Source: Prolixibacteraceae bacterium (lineage in GTDB: Bacteria > Bacteroidota > Bacteroidia > Bacteroidales > Prolixibacteraceae). Taken from it: a DNA stretch of 64,000 nucleotides. Below the pieces are notes generated by a model, which worked only from the letters and a program-made list of their open reading frames with translations, did not search any database and was not told the origin of the DNA. Below, one piece after another: positions 35,913 through 45,214 of the stretch. The translations under genes were made by a program, and so were the position numbers. Positions within the stretch are counted from its first letter, which is position 1; each line of letters opens with the position of its first letter. The stretch spans positions 1,736,001 through 1,800,000 of the forward strand of contig CP082230.1 in the NCBI GenBank assembly GCA_019856515.1. The letters are read 5' to 3'.

Positions 35913-35952
35913 AAAGTCCTTTTGTATCAAGATGCAAAAGGACTTTTTTTTT
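35913..35952 (+). terminator. Intrinsic terminator of the cysteine attenuator
   Basis: A perfect 12-bp stem, aaagtccttttg (35913-35924) with caaaaggacttt (35935-35946), a 10-base loop, and a run of nine Ts to 35952. It lies between the leader peptide and the first structural gene at 36023. Termination here would silence the whole sulfur operon. Confidence 0.9.
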
Positions 35953-36022
35953 ATTTCACTTTTGCTCTACATACAATAAGATCTTTATAATCATTCATTA
36001 CGATGTATAAAAACTTAGTATC

Positions 36023-36247
36023 GTGAAAGAAAAAGCATATCGGAGTATTATAAAATCAATCTCATGGAGAGTATTAGGTAGTATAGACACTTTAATTATC
36101 TCCTACATCATCACAGAGAGATGGGAATATGCCCTCAGCATTGGAGGCATTGAACTTTTCACGAAGATGTTACTATACTTTTTTCATGAGAGAGCATGGA
36201 ATCGCATTTCCATTGGAAAAGAAAGTCACATAGAATATGAAATCTAA
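36023..36247 (+). CDS. DUF2061-family membrane protein
   Basis: A 74-residue protein that matches DUF2061 throughout: KSISWRVLGSIDTLIISYI, then a glycine-rich helix with ELFTKMLLYFFHERAWNRI. Two hydrophobic helices are likely. DUF2061 genes often sit at the head of cysteine or sulfate assimilation operons in Bacteroidota, but their function is not known; a role in sulfate or sulfite transport has been suggested only by context. It is the first structural gene after the attenuator. Confidence 0.88.
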   Translation: MKEKAYRSIIKSISWRVLGSIDTLIISYIITERWEYALSIGGIELFTKMLLYFFHERAWNRISIGKESHIEYEI

Positions 36248-36258
36248 AACACACTATC

Positions 36259-36723
36259 ATGTCAAAACAATTCATGCCTATTTTGGTCGACGTCTCAGAC
36301 AAAAACATCCTTATTATTGGAGGTGGTAAAAGTGCACTAAAGAAAGTCAAGCTTCTTCAACGTTTTACCCACAATATCAGTATTATAGCTCAAACCATAT
36401 TACCACAAATAAAAGACATGGTAATCTCTTGGAAAGAGAAAACATATAGCACCTCTGATTTAGAAGGATACCACATCATTTATTCATGTTCGAATAATGA
36501 CACTCTAGATCAAAAGATTCTCTTAGATGGACATAAAAAGCATATCCTCGTTAATATTCATGACAATCCAGTTATGTGTGATTTTGTTTCACCAGCTATT
36601 TACAAAGACAATGATATGACAATTTCTGTAGGATCTAATGGTAAAAATGTCTTCCAATCTATAAAAGTTAGGAATCTAATTCAAAATTATATCGAGAAAC
36701 AACAATTAACCAATATAATATGA
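36259..36723 (+). CDS. Siroheme synthase, precorrin-2 dehydrogenase/ferrochelatase domain (CysG N-terminal type)
   Basis: A 154-residue protein equal to the N-terminal half of CysG or to Met8/SirC. It has the NAD-binding motif IIGGGKSALKKVKLL and the conserved end of the first domain IYKDNDMTISVGSNGKNVFQSIKVRN. It should oxidize precorrin-2 to sirohydrochlorin and perhaps insert iron, making siroheme for CysI encoded two genes on. The uroporphyrinogen methyltransferase half is absent and must be encoded elsewhere. Its stop overlaps the cysJ start by 4 bp. Confidence 0.9.
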   Translation: MSKQFMPILVDVSDKNILIIGGGKSALKKVKLLQRFTHNISIIAQTILPQIKDMVISWKEKTYSTSDLEGYHIIYSCSNNDTLDQKILLDGHKKHILVNIHDNPVMCDFVSPAIYKDNDMTISVGSNGKNVFQSIKVRNLIQNYIEKQQLTNII

Positions 36724-38468
36724 CAACAAGAGAAGAAATATCACAAATAGAAAATATTATAAAGCAATGGGATTCGAACCAAAAGATATGGGCACATGGA
36801 TTTTTATCAGCTTTTTTAGACACCCGTCATCAAAACGAGAAAGATGAAATATTCGAACCACAAAGGTATACCATTTTATATGGTAGTCAAACAGGACACA
36901 GCAAACATGCTGCTGAGATTATTGACAAGTGTTTAAAGCAGAATCATCACATATCTGAGTATTTCTCTATTGAAGATTTTTCGATTAAGAAGTGGGGAGA
37001 AGTTCAGAATTTATTAATTGTGGTAAGTACTCAAGGAGATGGTATTCCTCCAATCACAGCACAAGATGCATTGGAAACGCTTCAAGGGAAACGAATTTTT
37101 CAGTTTGATGGATTATCCTACGGAGTTCTTGCTCTTGGAGATATCAGCTATCCTAAATTCTGTCAAGCAGGTATTGATTTCTTTGATGCATTAGAAAAAA
37201 GAGGAGCAAACCCAATTATCCCGATAGAAAAAGTGGGTGTTGATTATGAGAAGGCCACACTAGAGTGGACACAACGTATCATTAAGAGCCAATCAAGCGA
37301 AGGAATAATTAAAAAAGAATATACCAACAACACACAAGGACATTCAAAGTATAATAGAAATAATCCATTTTTTGCCACCATCTTAACAAAGCAGAGAATC
37401 ACTGGAACAGATTCAAACAAGGAGGTCTACCATATTGAGCTTTCACTGGAAGGATCTGGGCTAAATTACACTCCTGGAGATACATTAGGAATTCATCACT
37501 CTAACCCTCCTCAGTTAGTCCACGACATCCTCAATTACCTGAATGTATCACCCAATAAAACTGCTCTATTCAAAGAGAGTAGTGAAGAAGCAGAGGTAAT
37601 ATTGAAGCAATATGTCGAGTTGACTAAATTATCTGTTCATGTATTAAATAATTTTCAAAAGTATACCCGTTCTAATTACCTACAACAGATTCTTTCTAAT
37701 GGGGAAGCAACGGAGAAATATCTCTATCATAAAGATATACTTGACCTACTTCATGACCTCGAACTACAGACCTCTTTTGATGACTTCATCAAATTGTTAT
37801 CCCCTGTTTCACCAAGACTATATTCTATCTCATCTAGCTCCAAAGAAGTTGGGAAAGAAGTACATATAACCACCAATACCATTCGGTATAAAAATGAATG
37901 GAGAGAGAAAGAAGGAGCGTGTTCAACCTACATATCTGATCGCGTAGAAGAGGGACAATCTATTCCTATTTTTATCGAATCAAATGAAGGATTTAAACTA
38001 CCGAAAGACAAACAGGCTCCTGTCATTATGATTGGAGCAGGTGTAGGTATTGCCCCCTACAGATCTTTCATACAAGAGATTGATAACATTGAATCTGTCA
38101 CCAAACCAAAGAGTTGGTTATTCTTCGGCGAGCAACATTTCAAAAGTGATTTTCTATATCAAAGAGAATGGCTCCACTATCTAAAAAAGAGTACTATTAC
38201 CCATATAGACACTGCATTTAGTAGAGATCAAGAGCAAAAAGTATATGTACAACATCGCATTGCAGAAAAACAAGAGAGACTGTGGCAATGGATCAATAAT
38301 GACAATGCCCATATATATATATGTGGAGATAAAAAACATATGGCTAAAGATGTAGAAGAGTCTCTCAAAACGCTTATCTCCAAGCAAGGGGGATTGACCC
38401 ATGAAGCTGCCATTACATATTTAGATGGACTTAAGAAAACCCAAAGATTTCAATTAGATATATATTAA
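36720..38468 (+). CDS. cysJ: Assimilatory sulfite reductase flavoprotein (alpha) subunit
   Basis: A 582-residue diflavin reductase that moves electrons from NADPH to CysI. The flavodoxin domain is seen in TILYGSQTGHSKHAAEII and VVSTQGDGIPP; the FAD domain in PRLYSISSSSKE (RxYS) and GACSTYISDRVEEG; the NADPH domain in VIMIGAGVGIAPYRSFIQE and the terminal AHIYICGDKKHMAKDVEESL. Length fits CysJ. An unusual end, FQLDIY, lacks the common terminal aromatic stacking residue motif but still ends in Tyr. It is 17 bp before cysI. Confidence 0.94.
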   Translation: MTTREEISQIENIIKQWDSNQKIWAHGFLSAFLDTRHQNEKDEIFEPQRYTILYGSQTGHSKHAAEIIDKCLKQNHHISEYFSIEDFSIKKWGEVQNLLIVVSTQGDGIPPITAQDALETLQGKRIFQFDGLSYGVLALGDISYPKFCQAGIDFFDALEKRGANPIIPIEKVGVDYEKATLEWTQRIIKSQSSEGIIKKEYTNNTQGHSKYNRNNPFFATILTKQRITGTDSNKEVYHIELSLEGSGLNYTPGDTLGIHHSNPPQLVHDILNYLNVSPNKTALFKESSEEAEVILKQYVELTKLSVHVLNNFQKYTRSNYLQQILSNGEATEKYLYHKDILDLLHDLELQTSFDDFIKLLSPVSPRLYSISSSSKEVGKEVHITTNTIRYKNEWREKEGACSTYISDRVEEGQSIPIFIESNEGFKLPKDKQAPVIMIGAGVGIAPYRSFIQEIDNIESVTKPKSWLFFGEQHFKSDFLYQREWLHYLKKSTITHIDTAFSRDQEQKVYVQHRIAEKQERLWQWINNDNAHIYICGDKKHMAKDVEESLKTLISKQGGLTHEAAITYLDGLKKTQRFQLDIY

Positions 38469-38485
38469 ATATATAAACAACCATT

Positions 38486-40177
38486 ATGACCAAAACCACC
38501 ATTCAACTTTCTGATGTAGAAAGAATAAAAATAGAGAGTCGTTACCTTAAAGGGACACTCAACGAGAGTTTATTAAACACACTAACAGGGGCTATTGCAG
38601 AGGACGATACCCAGTTAAGTAAATTCCATGGTTTATATCAACAAACCGATAGAGATACCGATAGAGAGAGACAGAGACAGAAGCTCGAACCAGATTTCTC
38701 ATTTCTTATTCGAGTAAGGCTTCCAGGAGGGATAGCAACAGCAGACCAATGGTTAGGTATCGATAAGCTTTCTAAATCATATGCAAACCAGACAATAAAA
38801 CTTACAACACGACAGGCATTTCAACTTCATGGAGTAATAAAAAGCAATTTAAAAACGACTATTAGCTCTATCAATAACCACTTAATGGATACGATCGCGG
38901 CATGTGGTGATGTCAATAGAAATGTGATGTGTAACCCTCATCCTCACCGTTCTAATATTCATGACGAATTACAAAACACAGCACAAGCAATTAGTGATCA
39001 TCTAACTCCACGCACCACTGCCTACCATGAAATATGGTTAGACAAAGAGATGGTTGCTGATAGTAAAGCAGAAGTAGAGCCAATATATGGTAAGACCTAT
39101 CTTCCTCGAAAATTCAAAATAGGCATCGCAAATCCGCCATATAACGATAGTGATATTTTCTCTCAAGACTTAGGTTATATCGCCATCGAGAAGAGTGGCA
39201 AACTAGAGGGGTTTAACATAGTTGTTGGAGGAGGAATGGGATCTACCTTTGGGAGAGAAGATACCTATCCTCGATTGGGAGATGTGATTGGATTTGTAAC
39301 ACCAGATAAGGCGGTGGATGTCGCTGAACATGTTGTTCGTATCCAAAAACAGCATGGAAACCGAAGCGATAGAAAAAGAGCCCGATTTAAATATACCATC
39401 GACAACAATAAAGATGGATGGATTAAAGCAGAGTTAGAGCAAGCACTTGGGTTCGAACTAGAAACACCAAGAGCTTTTAAATTTCATAAAACAGGGGACA
39501 CTTTTGGGTGGCAAAAAGTGGTAAACAACAAATGGTTCTTAACCTTATTTATTGAAGGAGGAAGGGTTTCTGACAAAGAGAAAAATATCCAGTCAACACT
39601 TCGCAACATTGCAGAGTTGAACATCTGTGATTTCAGATTGACAGGCAATCAGAATCTAATCTTAGGTAATATTAACGAAGATAATAAGTCGTTGATAGAG
39701 AAGAGCATTCGAGATGCAGGCTTCTTTCCCGAGCAACTATCCGGAATAAGGATGAACTCCATTGCTTGTGTTGCACTAAATACCTGTTCTCTTGCCTTTT
39801 CTGAAGCCGAACGTTATCTTCCTCTTTTAAATGACAAAATTGAGGCAATACTGCAAAGACTAAACCTTATTGATCAAGAGATAAATATCCGTATGACAGG
39901 TTGCCCTAATGGTTGTGGTAGACCTTTACTAGGAGAAATTGGACTTATAGGAAAAGCGCCTGGACAGTATAATCTTTATCTAGGAGCATCACATAGTGGA
40001 GACCGTTTAAGCAATTTATTTAAAGAGAATCTCAATGAATCTCAAATACTAACTGAGCTTGATATAGTCCTTTCTGACTACGCATCAAACAGAGATAAGC
40101 AAGAGACTTTTGGAGAATTTGTTATACGTAAAAATTGGGTTAAACCAATTTACCATGGTAAAGATTTTAGGCATTGA
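38486..40177 (+). CDS. cysI: Assimilatory sulfite reductase hemoprotein (beta) subunit
   Basis: A 563-residue siroheme/4Fe-4S enzyme that reduces sulfite to sulfide with six electrons. The siroheme/cluster ligands are in SIACVALNTCSLAFSEAE and MTGCPNGCGRP near residues 430-480. The substrate-binding Arg/Lys part is seen in TTRQAFQLHGVIK and CGDVNRNVMCNPHPH. It follows cysJ directly and would need siroheme from the gene two places upstream. No break or missing ligand was seen. Confidence 0.95.
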   Translation: MTKTTIQLSDVERIKIESRYLKGTLNESLLNTLTGAIAEDDTQLSKFHGLYQQTDRDTDRERQRQKLEPDFSFLIRVRLPGGIATADQWLGIDKLSKSYANQTIKLTTRQAFQLHGVIKSNLKTTISSINNHLMDTIAACGDVNRNVMCNPHPHRSNIHDELQNTAQAISDHLTPRTTAYHEIWLDKEMVADSKAEVEPIYGKTYLPRKFKIGIANPPYNDSDIFSQDLGYIAIEKSGKLEGFNIVVGGGMGSTFGREDTYPRLGDVIGFVTPDKAVDVAEHVVRIQKQHGNRSDRKRARFKYTIDNNKDGWIKAELEQALGFELETPRAFKFHKTGDTFGWQKVVNNKWFLTLFIEGGRVSDKEKNIQSTLRNIAELNICDFRLTGNQNLILGNINEDNKSLIEKSIRDAGFFPEQLSGIRMNSIACVALNTCSLAFSEAERYLPLLNDKIEAILQRLNLIDQEINIRMTGCPNGCGRPLLGEIGLIGKAPGQYNLYLGASHSGDRLSNLFKENLNESQILTELDIVLSDYASNRDKQETFGEFVIRKNWVKPIYHGKDFRH

Positions 40178-40524
40178 TCTAAAGTATCAAAGAAAGACTT
40201 TCCGTGGAGGATATGGATTATACCAAAGTAATAACAATCGAATATGAAGGTACTGGATAATCTATTGTAAAATCATTTTGTAAAACAAGAGATTCAACGA
40301 AGAGCGATCTGTGTCTAGTAAGATAATTTTCTCGACACAAGTAGACTAAATAAAACCGAACAATAACCTTCATTTTAATATCGTTTGAGTATTAATCATT
40401 CATTCCAAAGAAAGTAATATGGTGGAAGTTTTCAATTCCTTAATCAAATAGCTATTTTTGTGACCTAATTGACCATAAGTGTCAATTTTTCTATTACGAA
40501 AGAAATGAAATATAAGTAATTTGT
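40178..40524. other. 347-bp gap before cysDN
   Basis: No gene is supported. TATTTTTG (40453-40460) is a possible -7 element for a separate cysD promoter about 65 bp before its start, but the -33 side is weak. No Cys-rich frame or terminator hairpin like that at 35805-35952 is present, so cysDN may be controlled in a different way. Confidence 0.5.
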
Positions 40525-41430
40525 ATGGACCAAAATACAATTAATCACTTAAGAGAACTTGAAGCAGAATCTATTTTTGTTTTAAGAGAAGTAGCTGCGC
40601 AATTTGAGCGTCCTGTAATGTTATTTTCAGGAGGTAAAGACTCAATTGTAATGTTCCACTTAGCAAGAAAAGCATTTTTCCCTGGGAAAGTACCTTTCCC
40701 ATTGATGCATATCGATACAGGACATAATTTCCAAGAAGCATTAGACTATCGTGATGATCTATGTGAGAAGACAGGTACAAGACTTATTGTCAAGTATGTG
40801 CAGGAATCTATTGATCAAGGTCGTGTAGCAGAGGAAAAGGGGCCTAATGCTAGTCGTAATGCTTTACAAACTACAACGCTTTTAGATGCACTTGAAGACG
40901 AGAAGTTCGATTGTGCCATGGGTGGTGGTAGACGTGATGAAGAAAAAGCTCGTGCGAAAGAACGTTTCTTCTCTCATCGTGATGATTTTGGACAATGGGA
41001 TCCTAAAAACCAACGTCCTGAACTTTGGAACATCTTCAATGGTAAGAAACATGTAGGAGAGCACTTCCGTGTATTCCCTATTAGTAACTGGACCGAAATG
41101 GATGTTTGGCAATATATCCTTCTTGAAAATATCGAGATGCCATCACTATATTACACACACGAAAGAGAAGTGTTCTTAAGAGATGGTACATGGTTGGCTA
41201 AATCAGACTGCTTGACACTTAAACCAGGAGAGAACTATGAAACCAAGCAAGTTCGTTGTAGAACGATTGGTGACATTACTTGTACTGGTCTGACTCTATC
41301 TAAAGCAAATACTTTAGAAGAGATCATCCAAGAGGTGGCTTCAACAAGAGTTACAGAGCGTGGTGGTCGTGCTGATGACAAGCGTTCAGAAGCTGCTATG
41401 GAAGATAGAAAGAAACAAGGATACTTCTAA
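40525..41430 (+). CDS. cysD: Sulfate adenylyltransferase subunit 2
   Basis: A 301-residue PP-loop enzyme that makes adenosine 5'-phosphosulfate from ATP and sulfate. The PP motif FSGGKDSIV is at about residues 34-42, and MHIDTGHNFQEALDYRD follows. RCRTIGDITCTGLTLSKANT and the terminal RGGRADDKRSEAAMEDRKK match CysD throughout. It is 67 bp before cysN, its GTPase partner, so the two form CysDN. No break seen. Confidence 0.96.
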   Translation: MDQNTINHLRELEAESIFVLREVAAQFERPVMLFSGGKDSIVMFHLARKAFFPGKVPFPLMHIDTGHNFQEALDYRDDLCEKTGTRLIVKYVQESIDQGRVAEEKGPNASRNALQTTTLLDALEDEKFDCAMGGGRRDEEKARAKERFFSHRDDFGQWDPKNQRPELWNIFNGKKHVGEHFRVFPISNWTEMDVWQYILLENIEMPSLYYTHEREVFLRDGTWLAKSDCLTLKPGENYETKQVRCRTIGDITCTGLTLSKANTLEEIIQEVASTRVTERGGRADDKRSEAAMEDRKKQGYF

Positions 41431-41497
41431 GTAATTGCAGTTTCTTCATATCAACTACAAACGATTATTTTTAAACCTTTAAAATCTTTTTTCAAAG

Positions 41498-42766
41498 ATG
41501 ACAGGAAAAGAAAACGGATATTTAGACATGGAGCTACTTCGATTCACTACCGCAGGAAGTGTGGATGATGGAAAGAGTACGCTTATCGGTCGTTTATTAT
41601 ATGATAGTAAAGCTATTTTCGAAGACCAAATGGAGGCGATCGAAAATGCGAGTGTAAATAAAGGGGAGGAGCAAGTAAACCTTGCACTTCTAACTGATGG
41701 TCTTCGTGCTGAAAGAGAGCAAGGGATTACGATTGATGTAGCTTATCGCTATTTTGCAACACCAGAGCGCAAATTTATTATTGCCGATACTCCTGGTCAT
41801 GTTCAGTATACTCGTAATATGGTTACGGGTGCATCTACTGCAAATGCTGCACTTATCTTAATCGATGCTCGTAATGGGGTTATTGAGCAGACACGTCGTC
41901 ATGCATATATTGCATCTCTTCTACAAATTCCACACGTAGTAGTCTGTATCAATAAAATGGATTTGGTAGATTTCGATCAAGAAACTTATGATCGTATCGA
42001 GAAACAATTTAGATCTGTTGCGGAGAAGTTAGACATCAAAAACTTCTACTTTATCCCGATGAGTGCGCGAGATGGAGACAATGTAGTAGATCCATCTACT
42101 CGTTGCCCTTGGTACACAGGAAAAACATTACTTCAAATGTTAGAGACACTTCCTGTTGGGGAAGATCTTAATCGTAACGATGCTCGCTTTCCTGTTCAGT
42201 TTGTCATTCGCCCTCAAAGCGATGAGTTTCACGACTACAGAGGATTCGCAGGACGTGTGGCTAGTGGTGAATTTCATGTGGGACAAGAAGTAAAAGTTTT
42301 TCCTGGCGAACAAGTCTCGAAAATCCAAAGCATCAATCTTTATGAGGAACAACTAGATCGTGCGATTGCACCTCAATCTGTTTCTATTCAGCTAGAAGAC
42401 GAAATCGACATCAGTCGTGGCTCTCTTATTAGTGCTGCTGACAACTGCCCTAAATCAAGCCAACAGATAGAAGCAATGATCTGTTGGATGAGTGAAACCC
42501 CTATGCGTGTAAGAGGTAAGTATACAATCAAACATACTTCTTCTGATGTTCTAGGAATCATCCAAGAGGTAGTTAACAAAGTGGATATCAACACACTTGA
42601 AATAGCAGAAGACACGACTGTTGGGTTGAATGATATCGCTCGAATCAAACTAAAGACATCAAAGCCTTTGTTCTATGATTCATACAAACAAAACCGAATT
42701 ACTGGTAGCTTTGTTATCATTGATGAAGCAACAAATAATACGGTAGGAGCAGGTATGATCATCTAA
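41498..42766 (+). CDS. cysN: Sulfate adenylyltransferase subunit 1 (GTPase)
   Basis: A 422-residue EF-Tu-like GTPase that drives the CysD reaction. G1 is GSVDDGKSTLIGRL, the switch regions include REQGITIDVAYRYF, G3 is DTPGHVQY and G4 is NKMDLVD. Beta-barrel domains complete the length. There is no APS-kinase (CysC) fusion at the C terminus, and no separate cysC or cysH lies in the window. Transcription probably ends at the hairpin just after it. Confidence 0.96.
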   Translation: MTGKENGYLDMELLRFTTAGSVDDGKSTLIGRLLYDSKAIFEDQMEAIENASVNKGEEQVNLALLTDGLRAEREQGITIDVAYRYFATPERKFIIADTPGHVQYTRNMVTGASTANAALILIDARNGVIEQTRRHAYIASLLQIPHVVVCINKMDLVDFDQETYDRIEKQFRSVAEKLDIKNFYFIPMSARDGDNVVDPSTRCPWYTGKTLLQMLETLPVGEDLNRNDARFPVQFVIRPQSDEFHDYRGFAGRVASGEFHVGQEVKVFPGEQVSKIQSINLYEEQLDRAIAPQSVSIQLEDEIDISRGSLISAADNCPKSSQQIEAMICWMSETPMRVRGKYTIKHTSSDVLGIIQEVVNKVDINTLEIAEDTTVGLNDIARIKLKTSKPLFYDSYKQNRITGSFVIIDEATNNTVGAGMII

Positions 42767-42803
42767 TTTAGATGTAAGATTTACCTTTAATATATCAAAG
42801 TAA

Positions 42804-42834
42804 AAGGCAGAGTATTCGTTGAATATTCTGCCTT
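42804..42834. terminator. Bidirectional terminator between cysN and the esterase gene
   Basis: aaggcagagtattc (42804-42817) pairs with gaatattctgcctt (42821-42834) with one G-U, tight loop, T-rich on the + side and A-rich (T-rich on minus) on the other. It lies 38 bp after cysN and 23 bp after the end of the convergent gene. Confidence 0.8.
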
Positions 42835-42856
42835 CTCTTTTATCTGATCTTCTTAT

Positions 42857-43690
42857 TTAGAAACTGATAATCTTATGCTCTTTTTTCTTTAGTATTTTCT
42901 CTATTTGGTGGCCAAAACGTCTTCCAAGAGCCATCTGGCCTTTGGAATCATAATGTACCTGATCTTTCATCTTACTTAAATCTGAAGTCTCTATAGTAAA
43001 TACTTCTGGTAACTCCTTGGCAATCATCTTTTGAGAATGCACCACATGATCCTTCAGTACATATCTCTCGGGCTTTGGATCAATCAGACCTATAATAAAC
43101 GGAAGTTTCTCTGCATTTAAGTCACGACGAAAAGAACGAATCAAATGATCTAAATTCTCTTCATACTCCTTACCTGCATCTGGGACAACAGCATCTCTTT
43201 CACCTTGCATCCACAGAAAAGCCAAAGGAAAAGAGTCTTCTTCTGGCACCTCTTTCTCTATCTTTTGAATAAATTTACCATACATATCACCAAACTCAGG
43301 ATGACCTGTAATCTCAGCCTTCTCCTTAGAGTACTCTGGAGCCCAATCTAATAACGAAGCTCCTCCAATTGCATATTTAATAAATATGAATTTACTATTC
43401 GGGAAAGATTTAGTTAGTACTTGGGACATTCCATATTCTGGACCAAACTTATAATCACTTTTCTTCAAAGAGACGTCAAGACTATAATCTAAGAACTTTA
43501 CATTTGGAGATAATTTTATTGAATCTCCTAAATACTTTTTATTCCCCTGTCCTACCATATTGGATTGTCCTCCCATATAGATAACGTAAGTCTTCACCTC
43601 TTTCATCTCTTTAGGCTTGGTACGACAACCGACCAAAGTCAAGGCTAATAGACAAAACCATGAAGGAATCCATAATATTAATTTATTCAT
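42857..43690 (-). CDS. SASA-domain carbohydrate esterase lipoprotein
   Basis: A 277-residue lipoprotein (LALTLVGCRTK, lipidated Cys near residue 22) of the sialate O-acetylesterase / CE6-like SGNH family. The nucleophile Ser43 is in MGGQSNMVGQG, the oxyanion glycine in YAIGGASLLDW, WMQGERDAV follows, and the Asp/His pair is in DQVHYDSKGQMALG. All catalytic parts are present. It should remove acetyl groups from a glycan outside the cell. It stands alone between terminators. Confidence 0.9.
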   Translation of the reverse strand: MNKLILWIPSWFCLLALTLVGCRTKPKEMKEVKTYVIYMGGQSNMVGQGNKKYLGDSIKLSPNVKFLDYSLDVSLKKSDYKFGPEYGMSQVLTKSFPNSKFIFIKYAIGGASLLDWAPEYSKEKAEITGHPEFGDMYGKFIQKIEKEVPEEDSFPLAFLWMQGERDAVVPDAGKEYEENLDHLIRSFRRDLNAEKLPFIIGLIDPKPERYVLKDHVVHSQKMIAKELPEVFTIETSDLSKMKDQVHYDSKGQMALGRRFGHQIEKILKKKEHKIISF

Positions 43691-43863
43691 GTGGTGTTTG
43701 TATTGATATATAAGTAATATTTATTGGGTTTTGCATAAAAGTACAAAACTAACCATACATAACTAACTGTATAGGATTGATTTTTACCCTGAAAAGAAAA
43801 AACACGTTACAGATTCTTTTTATTATCATTATTTGTTGTGATCTTTTTATTAGGTTTGACCCT

Positions 43864-45174
43864 ATGAAGTCAATACACCGATCATTTCGTCATATCTATA
43901 TAATCATTCTCTCCATCTACTTTATTACAAGTACACATCCAGTGAAAGCGCAAGGATTTGAACAGGTTAATAAAATAGAAGTCAAAGAGATAGAACTACT
44001 TCCAGGAATATTATCACCAAAGAGTTGGTATAAAAAAGACAGCACAAAAATAATTACCTATCATGGTCTATTAGACAAAGGAGAGAGTACCTTTAATTTA
44101 GTTGATGGATTTAGCCTATGGCAATCTTTAACCACCCAATGGATTATAAACGATAAAGGTCTTTTTGAAATCCACGGCTCTTTGGCTTATGACCTCTCTA
44201 CCAAAGAGGTTCTCGGAAGAGTTCATTTGGGGTACACCAAAGACCAAATAAATTATTGGTTTATCAATATCCAAAATTTATCCGAAGATTTCAAGAAAGA
44301 AAAAGGAGAACTTGCCATGCTAGATCTCTTTGCCATTCTGTTTGCCAAACGCAATTATAAAAAGTATTATCGCTCACAAAACACCACCTTTTCTTGGCGA
44401 AGAATGGATAACAAATCGAAATGGGATATAGGTTATGATATCGAGCTAGAAAAAGTATTGCCTCTTCAGAATGTTACTGATTTCACTCTAAACAATAAAT
44501 CAGATCGTAATTTTGAAAGTAATATGCCTCTCAACAACCAACTAGAGCCAAACCAAACAGAAGAGATGCTACTATTCACCCAAGAGGCAAAAGTGAGGTA
44601 CTTCTTTACCGATCGGAAGGAGAGCTTTATTCAAGCACACTATACTTTGGGAACAAAAATAGACGAAGAGAAGTGGTTTCAACAACTTAAACTCACCTAC
44701 CATGGAACCACATATGGAAGTACTCATAGACTTCTTTGGACATTAAACACAGGTACATTTCTAGGAACAACTCCTTTTCATTTTTCACAGTTCCATCAAT
44801 ATGAAAGTACAAGTTCCGATGTAACCACCAGGGCAATATCTAATGAATGGTTCTTAAAAGATGATTATGGAATGGCCACTTCAAAACCATGGACAGATAT
44901 CACATTGACACTTCAAAGCAGACGATTTTTGCTGACACAGATTGATTTTCTACACCAAACTTCTGCCTATGAAAGCATCTATATAAAGACACAATTCACA
45001 GAAGGACTTCCTGATAGAATACAAACAGGATATACACTTCATAAACTCTTTGAAACACTCTCTTTGGGTATTGTATATAGTTATGCAGAACTATCACCAA
45101 ATACTTTGGGATTCTATATAAGCTTACCATTTATGGAGAGCATTTCAAAGAAAAGATACTTCCACAAATGGTAA
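43864..45174 (+). CDS. Exported beta-rich protein of unknown function
   Basis: 436 residues from ATG 43864 (the longer frame opens with TTG). A signal peptide ends near PVKAQG. The rest is made of long amphipathic strands with many aromatic residues (TDRKESFIQAHYTLGTK, GLFEIHGSLAYDLST-like stretches) and a barrel-type ending, FYISLPFMESISKK. I do not recognize a named family; an outer-membrane beta-barrel is likely. It converges on the transporter gene with a 40-bp gap. Confidence 0.6.
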   Translation: MKSIHRSFRHIYIIILSIYFITSTHPVKAQGFEQVNKIEVKEIELLPGILSPKSWYKKDSTKIITYHGLLDKGESTFNLVDGFSLWQSLTTQWIINDKGLFEIHGSLAYDLSTKEVLGRVHLGYTKDQINYWFINIQNLSEDFKKEKGELAMLDLFAILFAKRNYKKYYRSQNTTFSWRRMDNKSKWDIGYDIELEKVLPLQNVTDFTLNNKSDRNFESNMPLNNQLEPNQTEEMLLFTQEAKVRYFFTDRKESFIQAHYTLGTKIDEEKWFQQLKLTYHGTTYGSTHRLLWTLNTGTFLGTTPFHFSQFHQYESTSSDVTTRAISNEWFLKDDYGMATSKPWTDITLTLQSRRFLLTQIDFLHQTSAYESIYIKTQFTEGLPDRIQTGYTLHKLFETLSLGIVYSYAELSPNTLGFYISLPFMESISKKRYFHKW

Positions 45175-45214
45175 GGCTATGATTCCATAAAACGAATCTT
45201 TTACAATTTAAAAA

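Noticed and set aside
36771..36782. ggattcgaacc, which looks like a tRNA T-loop
   Set aside because: It lies inside cysJ in frame, and no acceptor or anticodon stems can be drawn around it.
40178..40524. Possible second Cys-rich leader before cysDN
   Set aside because: No Cys-rich short frame and no terminator hairpin in the gap.
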